Shown here piece by piece: positions 22,222 to 29,625 of a stretch of 64,000 nt of DNA. How positions within the stretch are numbered: the stretch's first letter is position 1; the number at the start of each line of letters is the position of its first letter. The stretch is from positions 992,001-1,056,000 of the forward strand of contig NZ_FPEI01000005.1 of NCBI RefSeq assembly GCF_900117415.1, given 5' to 3'. The stretch comes from Hyphomicrobium sp. CS1BSMeth3. Lineage in GTDB: Bacteria > Pseudomonadota > Alphaproteobacteria > Rhizobiales > Hyphomicrobiaceae. Made by a program: the position numbers and the translations under genes. The notes under the pieces were generated by a model. It made no database searches. It saw nothing but the letters and a program-made list of their open reading frames with translations, and had not been told where the DNA came from.

Positions 22222-22740
22222 ATGCACGAGCAGGGTGATGCGACGGACGAGCCAGCTCTGGTTTCGAACCGGGTGATGGAGATCGTGGTGGCGTTGCTGC
22301 TTCTAGGCGTCAGCGCGATCATCATTACCGACAGCGTGCGGCTTGGCATTGGTTGGGCCGAAGGTGAGGGGCCGCGCGCCGGGTACTTCCCGTTCTACAT
22401 CGCCGTGGTTCTGGGGACGGCCAGCATTGCCATTCTGCTCAAGGCGGTCATGGGCAAGGGTGAGGGTTTGAGCGAGGCGTTCGTCTCGCGGCCCGCATTC
22501 ATGCGCGTGATCACGGTGCTCCTGCCGGCGATCGCCTATGTCGGCGCCGTCCAGTTCCTCGGCATCTATGCGGCCTCGGCCGCCTTCATCCTCTTCTTCA
22601 TGATCTTCGTCGGTGGGGAGAGCGTGCTGCGCGCGATTTGTGTCGGCCTGGCCGTGCCGGTCTTCTTCTTCTTCATGTTCGAGAAGTGGTTCCTCGTCCC
22701 ACTGCCAAAGGGCCCGATCGAGGCCCTGCTCGGGTACTGA
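22222..22740 (+). CDS. tripartite tricarboxylate transporter small permease, TctB-like
   Basis: A 172-residue protein with four predicted membrane segments (beginning MEIVVALLLLGVSAIII; then AGYFPFYIAVVLG; LLPAIAYVGAVQFLGIYAA; VPVFFFFMFEKWF). GPRAGYFPFYIAV and the C-terminal LPKGP are TctB family hallmarks. GAGGGAGAAAGGC precedes the ATG. It completes the tctA-tctC-tctB set and is followed by a strong hairpin. Confidence 0.9.
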   Translation: MHEQGDATDEPALVSNRVMEIVVALLLLGVSAIIITDSVRLGIGWAEGEGPRAGYFPFYIAVVLGTASIAILLKAVMGKGEGLSEAFVSRPAFMRVITVLLPAIAYVGAVQFLGIYAASAAFILFFMIFVGGESVLRAICVGLAVPVFFFFMFEKWFLVPLPKGPIEALLGY

Positions 22741-22776
22741 AGGCGCCGCCTCCAACCTCTTCCGAAGCATTAAAAA

Positions 22777-22805
22777 GGCCCCCGCTTCGCGCTGAAGCGG
22801 GGGCC
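22777..22805. terminator. bidirectional intrinsic terminator
   Basis: A perfect 12-bp GC-rich stem (GGCCCCCGCTTC / GAAGCGGGGGCC) with a 5-nt loop. On the minus strand it is followed by a T run (complement of TAAAAA), suiting the small minus-strand gene next door. On the plus strand it is followed by AGTTTGTT, so it can also end the tct transcript. Confidence 0.85.
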
Positions 22806-22848
22806 AGTTTGTTGCAGGAGATGAGCGGGAGTGAGGAGTCTAAGGAGA

Positions 22849-23025
22849 TCAGAAGAGTCGGAGCGTGGGATTGGTCAGGTGGATCTGGGCGTCAGCCGAC
22901 ACGCGGGTCGGTGACATGAGGGAGCTCACCAGCAGGACGCAGGCAATCAGGAGGCAGATCACCGCGCAGATCCGCGCCGCACGCCCGAGGCGTCCGACCG
23001 ACTGGAGGTTTGCACTGTGATCCAT
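22849..23025 (-). CDS. 58-residue single-span membrane peptide, unknown
   Basis: A small frame starting MDHSANLQSVGRLGRAARIC, with one hydrophobic segment (ICAVICLLIACVLLVSSLM) and a short polar tail ending TLRLF. The basic residues before the segment predict a cytoplasmic N-terminus or an uncleaved signal anchor. Support for it being real: a GntR-type site (TGGTATACAA) lies 28 bp upstream of the ATG and a T-tailed terminator lies about 45 bp after its stop. It could assist the neighbouring transporter, but no family is recognised and there is no clear ribosome site. Confidence 0.55.
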   Translation of the reverse strand: MDHSANLQSVGRLGRAARICAVICLLIACVLLVSSLMSPTRVSADAQIHLTNPTLRLF

Positions 23026-23052
23026 GGCTTGCGCCCTGCTGTGTCGTGTTTC

Positions 23053-23062
23053 GTGGTATACA
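23053..23062. promoter_or_regulatory. predicted GntR operator 3 (TGGTATACAA)
   Basis: TGGTATACAA matches operator 1 at 9 of 10 positions. It lies 28-37 bp upstream of the small membrane peptide gene, at the start of an AT-rich intergenic stretch (23053-23150) unlike the GC-rich surroundings, suggesting a promoter region. Confidence 0.5.
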
Positions 23063-23180
23063 ATGAGTAATACATTTGGTGGACTTAGTCGATTGTTAGT
23101 AATCGCCTTGGTAAATGAGGTGAATATTAATTTAATTGCTTGTTTACGACTTGGCGGTCTCGGCGCGGGTATGAAATGAT

Positions 23181-23213
23181 AACGGCCGCCCAGCCAGAGG
23201 CTGGGCGGCCGTT
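23181..23213 (-). terminator. intrinsic terminator of the ThDP-enzyme gene
   Basis: A perfect 15-bp stem (arms AACGGCCGCCCAGCC and its complement) with the loop AGA, starting 24 bp after the stop of the minus-strand ThDP-enzyme gene. On that strand it is followed by ATCATTTCAT, with only a weak T tract. Confidence 0.75.
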
Positions 23214-23236
23214 GAGGCCAAGTAGTTGGTTTTGCC

Positions 23237-24895
23237 TTACTTCTTGCCGCCAGCCTGGCGGATTTGGCTCATGGTCTGGCGCGGTGTCAGAGCCTCGGGA
23301 TCGAGGTGGCATTCGATGATGGCGGGCTTGCCGGCATTCAGCGCCCGCTCGAAAGCCGGTTTGAAGTCCTCGGTGCGCTCGACGGTCTCGCCATGGCCGC
23401 CGAAGGCGCGCGCGTAGGCGGCGAAGTCCGGGTTGACGAGCGTCGTGCCGACGACGCGCTCGGGATAGTGCCGCTCCTGGTGCATGCGGATCGTGCCGTA
23501 CATGCCGTTGTTGGCGACGATCGTCACGACATTGAGCCCATACTGCACGGCCGTCGCGAACTCCTGCGACGTCATCATGAAGCAGCCGTCGCCCGCGTAG
23601 TTGACGACCGTGCGCGTCGGGTCGGCGAGCTTGGCCGCGATTGCCGCGGGCAAGCCGTAGCCCATGGAACCTGACGTCGGCGCGAGCTGGCTCTTGTAGC
23701 CCTTGTACTGCGTGTACTTGTGAACGAAGCCCGCGTAGTTGCCGGCGCCGTTCGTGATGACCCCGTTCTCCGGCATCATGTCCGAGACCGTGCGCACGAC
23801 CTCCGCGAACTGCACCGCGCCCGGGGTCGGAACCGGTTTCAGAGATTCTTCGTAGCTGGCGCGCAGCTCTTTGCGCAGCCCGCTCCAGGGCGTCGCCGCC
23901 GGTTTGCCGAGCCCATCGAGCGCGCGCGCGAATGTCTCCGCGGTCGCATTGATCGGCAGATCGGCGCGATAGACCGAGCCGAGCTCGTTGCCCGATGGAT
24001 GAACGTGCACGAGGTACTGGCTCGGGTTCGGAATGTCGACGAGCGTATAGGTCGACGTCGTCATCTCGCCCAGACGCGCACCGATGACGATCAGCACGTC
24101 AGCGCCCTTGATCGCGTTCGCAAGCTTCGCATCGAGGCCGATACCTGCGTGACCGACGTAATTCGGATGCCGGTTGTCCATGTAATCCTGATAGCGGAAC
24201 GCCGCCGCCACCGGCATGTCGTAGCGCTCGGCGAAGGCCTCGACGCTCTTCTGGATATCGCGGCTCCAGCCCGGGCCGCCGATGATCATCACCGGCCGCT
24301 TCGCCTTTGCCAGCGCGGCCTTCAGTTCGTCGAGATCGCCGGCGCTCGGTGCCGGATGAGCAAAGCGTGCGGGCTTGGCATCGGTCGCCTCGCCCGTGCT
24401 CGAGAGCATATCCTCGGGAAGGCCCAGCACTACGGGACCCGGCCTGCCGTTCTTTGCCGCGTGATAGGCGTGGCTGACGTATTCGGGAATGCGCGTCGTC
24501 GAGCGGATCACTGCCGCCCACTTCACGAACGAGGAGAAAAGCTGCTTGGTCTCGATCTCCTGGAAGGCCTCGCGGTCCTCGTGCTTCTCGCCGGGCAGGC
24601 CGAGGAACATGATCATCGGCGTCGAGTCCTGCTGCGCGACGTGCAGGCCCGCCATGGCGTTCGCCGCACCGGGGCCACGCGTCACGAAGCAGATGCCCGG
24701 CTCGCCCGTGACCTTGCCCCAGGCCTCGGCCATCATCGCCGCGCCACCTTCCTGGCGGCAGATCACCGTCTTGATGCGATTGGAGTCGTGAAGTCCGTCC
24801 AGGGCGGCAAGGAAGCTCTCGCCCGGGACTGTGAACGCCGCCGTCGCGCCCTGAGATTCAAGCTGGTCGATCAGGATCTTGCCGCCGTGACGCAT
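23237..24895 (-). CDS. ThDP-dependent enzyme, acetolactate synthase-like, substrate unknown
   Basis: A 552-residue protein of the POX/ALS superfamily. The N-terminal pyrimidine domain has the activating Glu in CRQEGGAAMMAEA. The C-terminal domain has the ThDP motif from GDG (about residue 436) to NN (VTIVANNGMYG). It has no separate regulatory subunit gene beside it, so it is unlikely to be the biosynthetic acetolactate synthase. Its location beside the oxalate and tct genes suggests decarboxylation of a 2-oxo acid or acyl-CoA, but that is inference. It is not similar enough to the oxc in this locus to be called a second copy. Confidence 0.8.
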   Translation of the reverse strand: MRHGGKILIDQLESQGATAAFTVPGESFLAALDGLHDSNRIKTVICRQEGGAAMMAEAWGKVTGEPGICFVTRGPGAANAMAGLHVAQQDSTPMIMFLGLPGEKHEDREAFQEIETKQLFSSFVKWAAVIRSTTRIPEYVSHAYHAAKNGRPGPVVLGLPEDMLSSTGEATDAKPARFAHPAPSAGDLDELKAALAKAKRPVMIIGGPGWSRDIQKSVEAFAERYDMPVAAAFRYQDYMDNRHPNYVGHAGIGLDAKLANAIKGADVLIVIGARLGEMTTSTYTLVDIPNPSQYLVHVHPSGNELGSVYRADLPINATAETFARALDGLGKPAATPWSGLRKELRASYEESLKPVPTPGAVQFAEVVRTVSDMMPENGVITNGAGNYAGFVHKYTQYKGYKSQLAPTSGSMGYGLPAAIAAKLADPTRTVVNYAGDGCFMMTSQEFATAVQYGLNVVTIVANNGMYGTIRMHQERHYPERVVGTTLVNPDFAAYARAFGGHGETVERTEDFKPAFERALNAGKPAIIECHLDPEALTPRQTMSQIRQAGGKK

Positions 24896-25096
24896 GTTTC
24901 GTCTCTCTTCCTCGCCTAGGGGGTGGTTTGGGCTGCGTCGCGCCGGGGAAATTGGCGCGCGTCGTTGATCTCGCCGCGCAATCTAAGACGCCACGTCCGC
25001 CTGAGATAGTCCTATAGTGCCGAGCTGCCATTGCGGCGCGCGCGAGAACGAGGCGACCATTGACAGATTGAACGTGGATTGGCGATACCTCGAACC

Positions 25097-25465
25097 ATGA
25101 GCTCAGCAAAACCGCCGAAATCGCGCCGGGCCGACCGCGGCATGCGACTGGCCAAGTTCCAGCTCGGCCAAGTCGTGCGCCATCGGATCTATCCGTTTCG
25201 AGGGATCATCTTCGACGTGGATCCGGTCTTCAATTCCACCGAGGAATGGTGGGAGTCGATCCCCGAGGAGATCCGCCCGAAGAAGGAGCAGCCCTTCTAT
25301 CACCTGCTCGCTGAGAACGCCGACACCGAGTACGTCGCCTATGTCTCGGAGCAGAACCTGCTGCCGGACACGACCGGCACGCCGCTGCGCCATCCGCAGG
25401 TGAAGGAGCTGTTCGTCGCCGGTGCCGACGGCCGCTATCGCGCAAAGTTCCTCCAGCCGCATTGA
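25097..25465 (+). CDS. hspQ: heat shock protein HspQ
   Basis: About 122 residues with the HspQ/YccV core: AKFQLGQVVRHRIYPFRGIIFDVDP, then EEWWESIPEEIRP, then QPFYHLLAEN and YVAYVSEQNLLPD. HspQ binds hemimethylated DNA in vitro and acts as a specificity-enhancing factor for Lon protease in enterobacteria. ATG 25097 is preferred over an upstream TTG. It is monocistronic and convergent with the next gene. No heat-shock promoter could be defined in the 200 bp upstream. Confidence 0.92.
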   Translation: MSSAKPPKSRRADRGMRLAKFQLGQVVRHRIYPFRGIIFDVDPVFNSTEEWWESIPEEIRPKKEQPFYHLLAENADTEYVAYVSEQNLLPDTTGTPLRHPQVKELFVAGADGRYRAKFLQPH

Positions 25466-25471
25466 TTGGTG

Positions 25472-25527
25472 ACCGCCGGCTGCTGGGAAGAGGCCTTCAA
25501 CCACAATCGTGGTGCTATGCCGGCGGT
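25472..25527. terminator. possible terminator structure between convergent genes
   Basis: ACCGCCGGC and GCCGGCGGT form 9-bp arms 38 nt apart, with an inner CCAC-aatc-GTGG hairpin, between the hspQ stop and the convergent gene. There is no T tract on either strand, so it would be non-canonical. Confidence 0.35.
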
Positions 25528-25566
25528 GTCGCCTGACGGGAACGCCGCCTGCCGCGTGCGCCGAGA

Positions 25567-26028
25567 TCAACTCGTCGGCCGCTCCTCGCACGTCGGTGCA
25601 GCATCATCGCGCCACATGCGGCCGTTCCAGTGCCCTTCAGCATTCGGCGGGGCAGGCGGCGCGGTGCCGCTCGTCGTGACGGCGTAGAGCTCGTAGCAGT
25701 TCGCGCCAATGCGCACGACGCGGAAGCAGCCTCCCGACATCGGCAGCTCGTAGCGGAAGCAGAACTGATCGCCGCGCATCCACCAGCGGCCTTCGCGTCG
25801 GTTTCCGCCTTCGCGGTAGTCGCTCGTGCCGTCGGCGCGGATGAGCTCACTCCACGGCAGGCCGCTCGGATAGATGCCGGAGAGTTGCTGATCGACAAAA
25901 GCCGCGACGATCTCGTCGCGGCTCATGGCATTGCGGTCGATGAAGCTCTGGGCCCGCGCGTCAGGGGTGACCCCGAAGGTCACAGCGAACGCGAGCCATG
26001 CGGCAAAGCCTGAAAGCCGTCCCCGCAT
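25567..26028 (-). CDS. secreted small protein of unknown function
   Basis: About 153 residues with a signal peptide (SGFAAWLAFAVTFGVTPDARAQS). The mature part has four cysteines (FCFRYELPMSGGCFRVVR, NCYELYAV, PTCEE) and conserved-looking aromatic patches such as GRWWMRGDQFCF. The pattern resembles small periplasmic proteins found in Bradyrhizobiaceae, but I cannot name a family with confidence. The start at 26028 gives the signal peptide and avoids overlap with the aldolase gene 29 bp upstream. Confidence 0.75.
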   Translation of the reverse strand: MRGRLSGFAAWLAFAVTFGVTPDARAQSFIDRNAMSRDEIVAAFVDQQLSGIYPSGLPWSELIRADGTSDYREGGNRREGRWWMRGDQFCFRYELPMSGGCFRVVRIGANCYELYAVTTSGTAPPAPPNAEGHWNGRMWRDDAAPTCEERPTS

Positions 26029-26057
26029 CGCCCGCTGATCCTCGTGCCGAAGCGCGA

Positions 26058-27080
26058 TTACGCGACAGCCTTTTCCTGCTGCTCGCTCCACTTTCCGGCA
26101 GCGGCGAGGCCGTTCATCTTCGCGCGGTGGCTGAAAGCGCGCTGACCGGCGGCGAAGTTCTCACCCTTGCCGCTCCAGGCCTTGAGCGCGGCAGCCTGCA
26201 GCGCGCGGCCATAGGAGAACGAGAGCTTCCAGGGCAGGTTGCCTATGGCGTTCATGAGATGGAGGTGTGCCGTCGCATCCTCGTCGGACTGGCCGCCGGA
26301 GAGGAACGCGATGCCCGGCACAGCCGCCGGCACACAGCGCTTCAGCACCATCACCGTCTTCTCGGCCACTTCCTCGCGGCTCGCCTGGCGTGCGCACTGC
26401 TTGCCGGCGATGACCATGTTGGGCTTGAGGATCGTCTGCTCGAGCACGACGCGGTTGTAGTAGAGCTCCTGGTAGACCTCCTTGAGCACCCACTCCGTGA
26501 CCTCGGCGCAGCGATCGATGTCGTGCGCGCCATCCATCAGCACTTCCGGCTCGACGATCGGCACGAGGCCGCCCTCGATGCAAATCGCGGCATAGCGCGC
26601 CAGCGCGTGGGCGTTCGCCTTGATGCAGGTGTAGGAAGGAATGCCGTGGCCGATGTCGATCACCGCGCGCCACTTCGCGAACTTCGCGCCGAGGCCGACG
26701 TACTCCTTCACGCGGCCGGGAAGGCCGTCGAGGCCCTCGGTGACCACCTCGCCTTTGCAGAACTGGAGGGGCTTCGTGCCGCCATCGACCTTGATGCCGG
26801 GCAGCGCGCCCGTATCGGCGATAATCTTCGAGAGCGGCGTGCCGTCCTTGGCTTTCTGGCGGATGGTCTCATCATAAAGGATGACGCCGGAGATCGCGGT
26901 TTTCATCGCGTCGGTCGAGCGGAACAGCATCTCGCGGTAGTCGCGGCGGTTGTCCTCGGTGTTCTCGACCTTGATGCTGTCGAAGCGGCGCTTGATGGTG
27001 CCGGAACTCTCGTCGGCGGCAAGAATGCCCTTGCCGGGGGCGACCATCGCCTCTGCTACCTGTTCAAGCGTCATCGTCAT
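26058..27080 (-). CDS. class I fructose-bisphosphate aldolase
   Basis: A 340-residue class I aldolase. Family marks include GKGILAADESSGTIKRRFDSI near the N-terminus, VDGGTKPL, IVEPEVLMDG and FLSGGQSDEDA. The Schiff-base lysine is expected in LKPNMVIAGK. It cleaves fructose-1,6-bisphosphate to DHAP and glyceraldehyde-3-phosphate (reversible). GAGGAAACC precedes the ATG. The gene is probably monocistronic. Confidence 0.95.
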   Translation of the reverse strand: MTMTLEQVAEAMVAPGKGILAADESSGTIKRRFDSIKVENTEDNRRDYREMLFRSTDAMKTAISGVILYDETIRQKAKDGTPLSKIIADTGALPGIKVDGGTKPLQFCKGEVVTEGLDGLPGRVKEYVGLGAKFAKWRAVIDIGHGIPSYTCIKANAHALARYAAICIEGGLVPIVEPEVLMDGAHDIDRCAEVTEWVLKEVYQELYYNRVVLEQTILKPNMVIAGKQCARQASREEVAEKTVMVLKRCVPAAVPGIAFLSGGQSDEDATAHLHLMNAIGNLPWKLSFSYGRALQAAALKAWSGKGENFAAGQRAFSHRAKMNGLAAAGKWSEQQEKAVA

Positions 27081-27396
27081 GGTTTCCTCCGCTATGCTGG
27101 GGCCGCTCGGGGCGCGAATTCGGTGACCGTCGATTTAGCGCGGATGGCGCTCTGCCGCTAGCCTCGCACCATGGCTTATCCGTACGGGGTAAATCGGGCG
27201 GGCTCTTGCGAGTGCAACCGGTATGCGGCCCCCAAGTTCCTTGACGGGGTGCGGCGTGTCGAGTACCCGTGGGCGCGGTTCCCTGCCGGCATTTCTACAG
27301 GCGGGGGCCCTCAGCCCCGAGGCGCCGTGAAATGCACGGCAGAACAGGCGGCTGGGGCCCGGCTTGGCCCTCCATGGGGCAGGTCGGCAAACGGAT

Positions 27397-27474
27397 CGGA
27401 GCGTAGCGCAGCCTGGTTAGCGCACCAGTCTGGGGGACTGGGGGTCGCGAGTTCGAATCTCGCCGCTCCGACCA
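27397..27474 (+). tRNA. tRNA-Pro (anticodon GGG)
   Basis: A complete cloverleaf: acceptor arms CGGAGCG/CGCTCCG, anticodon stem CCAGT/ACTGG with loop CTGGGGG giving GGG, T-loop GTTCGAATC, and an encoded CCA end. Everything to its right looks accessory, so its 3' end is a likely attachment site for an integrative element. No second copy of the 3' end occurs in the window. Confidence 0.97.
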
Positions 27475-27746
27475 ATTAAAATAAGTCAATAATATCAGAT
27501 CTTTATGAGTTAAGCCGATGGCGGATCAATTTCCCATTTGAACACTGTTTTTTCGCGGCGGGGACACATATGGGACGCAAAACGGCGAAGCTTCCCAGCG
27601 CTGGAAGAGAAGGCGTGATCGACCTTTTCGGGGGATGAGCAGTGCGTTCGTGCGCATCCGTTCTTGCCGCGAGGCCGTCGCCTTCCGTCTCTCGGTGCTG
27701 AGCATCTGCTAGGCTGTAGATTGGCGCAGCAAGCTGGACGCCTTGT

Positions 27747-29261
27747 TCAGGTGATCCGCCTAAAGTCCTGAACGGGCATAGAGCGTGGTCGTTCCAGTTG
27801 CCCTGCAGCAGCTTTGGCTACCAGACCAAGCCAACGCTCGGCGAACTCCCCTTCATTCTCGCCGTCAATCGCCAGCGGCCCGTAGGCGACCGCGACCGTG
27901 TGCATGGTGGGCGAGAGCGCCTGAAAGAAATCCACTTCGTGGATTTCGAGCGCATAGGGTTCGTCACGCTGTCCGCTGCGGCGGCTAAGGGCACTTGTGA
28001 AGAATGCGACCTCATACCAACGGTAGCCTGCGCCATCCCCGCGATCCGCATAGATCAATGTTGACGACCATGTGTAATTGCCACCGCTGTGCTGACGGCT
28101 CTGCGTCACGCCGATCGTCGACCAAGCCACCATGTCCCAGCGAAGCCGATCAACGAGCGACCGCAAGTCGCCGCGGTGCCACCAATGTTGGTCGATCGCC
28201 TCAGGCTCGCGCAGGATGCCGAACTGCGCAAACCCGAATTCCAACAAGCCCTTGTGGCTGGCCTTCGCACGCTCGTAGGATTGCTTGATCTCTTCACTGA
28301 CGTTACCCACCAGCGCTTTCAAGTCGGCGATCGCGCTTTTGGCAAGCGCCGCCCGCCGCTTTTGCGCTTCTTCGCATTGCGCCCGTTCGGCATCTTCTCG
28401 CGCGGTTCGCTGCTCCACCTCCGCAGCCGCTTGCGTCAGAGCGTGGCGTGCAGGCGAAAGGGCCTTCGTCTCAATGTGACTCTCCGCGAAAATCTCACGG
28501 CAACGTCCGAGCGTAGGCCGCGCATCTGGCAACTTGCGAAGCATGAGGGAAGCGAAGGTTGCTAGGCGGGGTGGACATGTCGCGATCGCAGGCGGCGGGC
28601 TATTGAGATGCGCGTTGCGCACATGATCGAGGCTGCCAACGAAGGGCGGCTTGGCGGTCGTCAGCGCGTGGAGAATACAGCCGAGCGCGTAAACGTCGGT
28701 GGCGCTGGTCGGGCGTTCCAGGCGCCATTGCTCTGGAGCGGCGTAGAGTGGCGTCAGGCTGGAGCGAAGCGTTTCAAGCGAGGTTGAATCCTCGACGAAC
28801 TTTGCAATGCCGAAGTCTGCCAGCTTCCACACACCCTCGTGACAAAGCACGTTAGCCGGCTTCAGGTCGCGATGCACAATGTCTTTCACTTCAAGGAGAC
28901 CGGCAACGATGGCCCGCAGCGCTACGAGCGCTGCATCGAGCCCGAGGTTTTCGCCCTCTTTGTCGATGACATCCTGAAGGCTGTGATCGCACACCGGCAT
29001 GACAATGAAATAGCGATCGCTCTCGGCGTCCTGCCCGGCATCGAGTATGGGGACGACGTTCTGAAGTGTCCGGCCTTTCAGGTTTCGGGCAATATCGAGT
29101 TCGCGGTGAGCTGCCTGGGTCGCGGTAAGCTTTAGGCGTTTAATCGCGACGTTTCCTGTCGAACCGACGCCACGAAAGACTTCGCCAAAGCCGCCGGCTT
29201 TGCCGAGCGGAGCGTTCTGATCAAATTGCCATTCCCCGCGTGGAAGCTTGATTTTTTGCAT
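27747..29261 (-). CDS. Hanks-type Ser/Thr protein kinase with unknown C-terminal domain
   Basis: A 504-residue soluble protein. The kinase domain covers about residues 10-270: glycine loop at GKAGGFGEV (20-28), Lys41 in VAIKR, Glu54, HRDLKPAN (130-137) and DFG (149-151), with an APE-like AAPEQW. All catalytic residues are present. A charged helical stretch (about 275-345, rich in E, R, A) is probably a coiled coil. The last 150 residues form an unrecognised domain with many aromatics (HWWHRGDLRSL, RWYEVAFF). There is no membrane segment, unlike PknB-type receptors. It is the first gene right of the tRNA, in a less GC-rich stretch, and may be a phage-defence or island-encoded kinase (inference). 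Confidence 0.85.
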   Translation of the reverse strand: MQKIKLPRGEWQFDQNAPLGKAGGFGEVFRGVGSTGNVAIKRLKLTATQAAHRELDIARNLKGRTLQNVVPILDAGQDAESDRYFIVMPVCDHSLQDVIDKEGENLGLDAALVALRAIVAGLLEVKDIVHRDLKPANVLCHEGVWKLADFGIAKFVEDSTSLETLRSSLTPLYAAPEQWRLERPTSATDVYALGCILHALTTAKPPFVGSLDHVRNAHLNSPPPAIATCPPRLATFASLMLRKLPDARPTLGRCREIFAESHIETKALSPARHALTQAAAEVEQRTAREDAERAQCEEAQKRRAALAKSAIADLKALVGNVSEEIKQSYERAKASHKGLLEFGFAQFGILREPEAIDQHWWHRGDLRSLVDRLRWDMVAWSTIGVTQSRQHSGGNYTWSSTLIYADRGDGAGYRWYEVAFFTSALSRRSGQRDEPYALEIHEVDFFQALSPTMHTVAVAYGPLAIDGENEGEFAERWLGLVAKAAAGQLERPRSMPVQDFRRIT

Positions 29262-29625
29262 GCTTCTGGTCCTTGCTGCGCCGTTCGCCCTGCGTGGTCT
29301 TCGACCGGACTCAAGACGCGCTCGTCGCCTTCATTGAGGCGCCAGGAATGATGTCCACCCAGTGAAGTCCTCTCGCCCTTCGCATGGGATTTCTGCGGAC
29401 ATGCGAGCGCGTAGGCTCTGTTTCCCTGTCACGGCGGCTTGGTCTCCTCCGCGTCGCGCCCGGGATGGGCATCGACGGCTGGGCCGCAGTCGATCGGAAG
29501 GCGCAGGGTTAGTTAAGATCGGTTAATAAGGGCTGTGCTTAGCACCGGCATATGGGTTGTGCAAGAGATATGGATGGATTATTTGCAGAACTTGTGCAAA
29601 TATCGACCTCAAACGAGGTGATATC
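29262..29625. other. intergenic region between divergent kinase and rloA-like genes
   Basis: About 364 bp separate two divergent genes, so it must hold both promoters. The half next to rloA is AT-rich (GTTAGTTAAGATCGGTTAATAA around 29508). I see no additional convincing gene. Confidence 0.5.
29581..29601. promoter_or_regulatory. inverted repeat before the rloA-like gene
   Basis: ATTTGCA-gaacttg-TGCAAAT is a perfect 7-bp inverted repeat 25 bp upstream of the predicted ATG. It could be an operator or leader hairpin for the ATPase-Toprim pair. Confidence 0.4.

Noticed and set aside
27171-27479. A 102-codon frame overlapping tRNA-Pro
   Set aside because: It runs through the tRNA and has no recognisable features or ribosome site.
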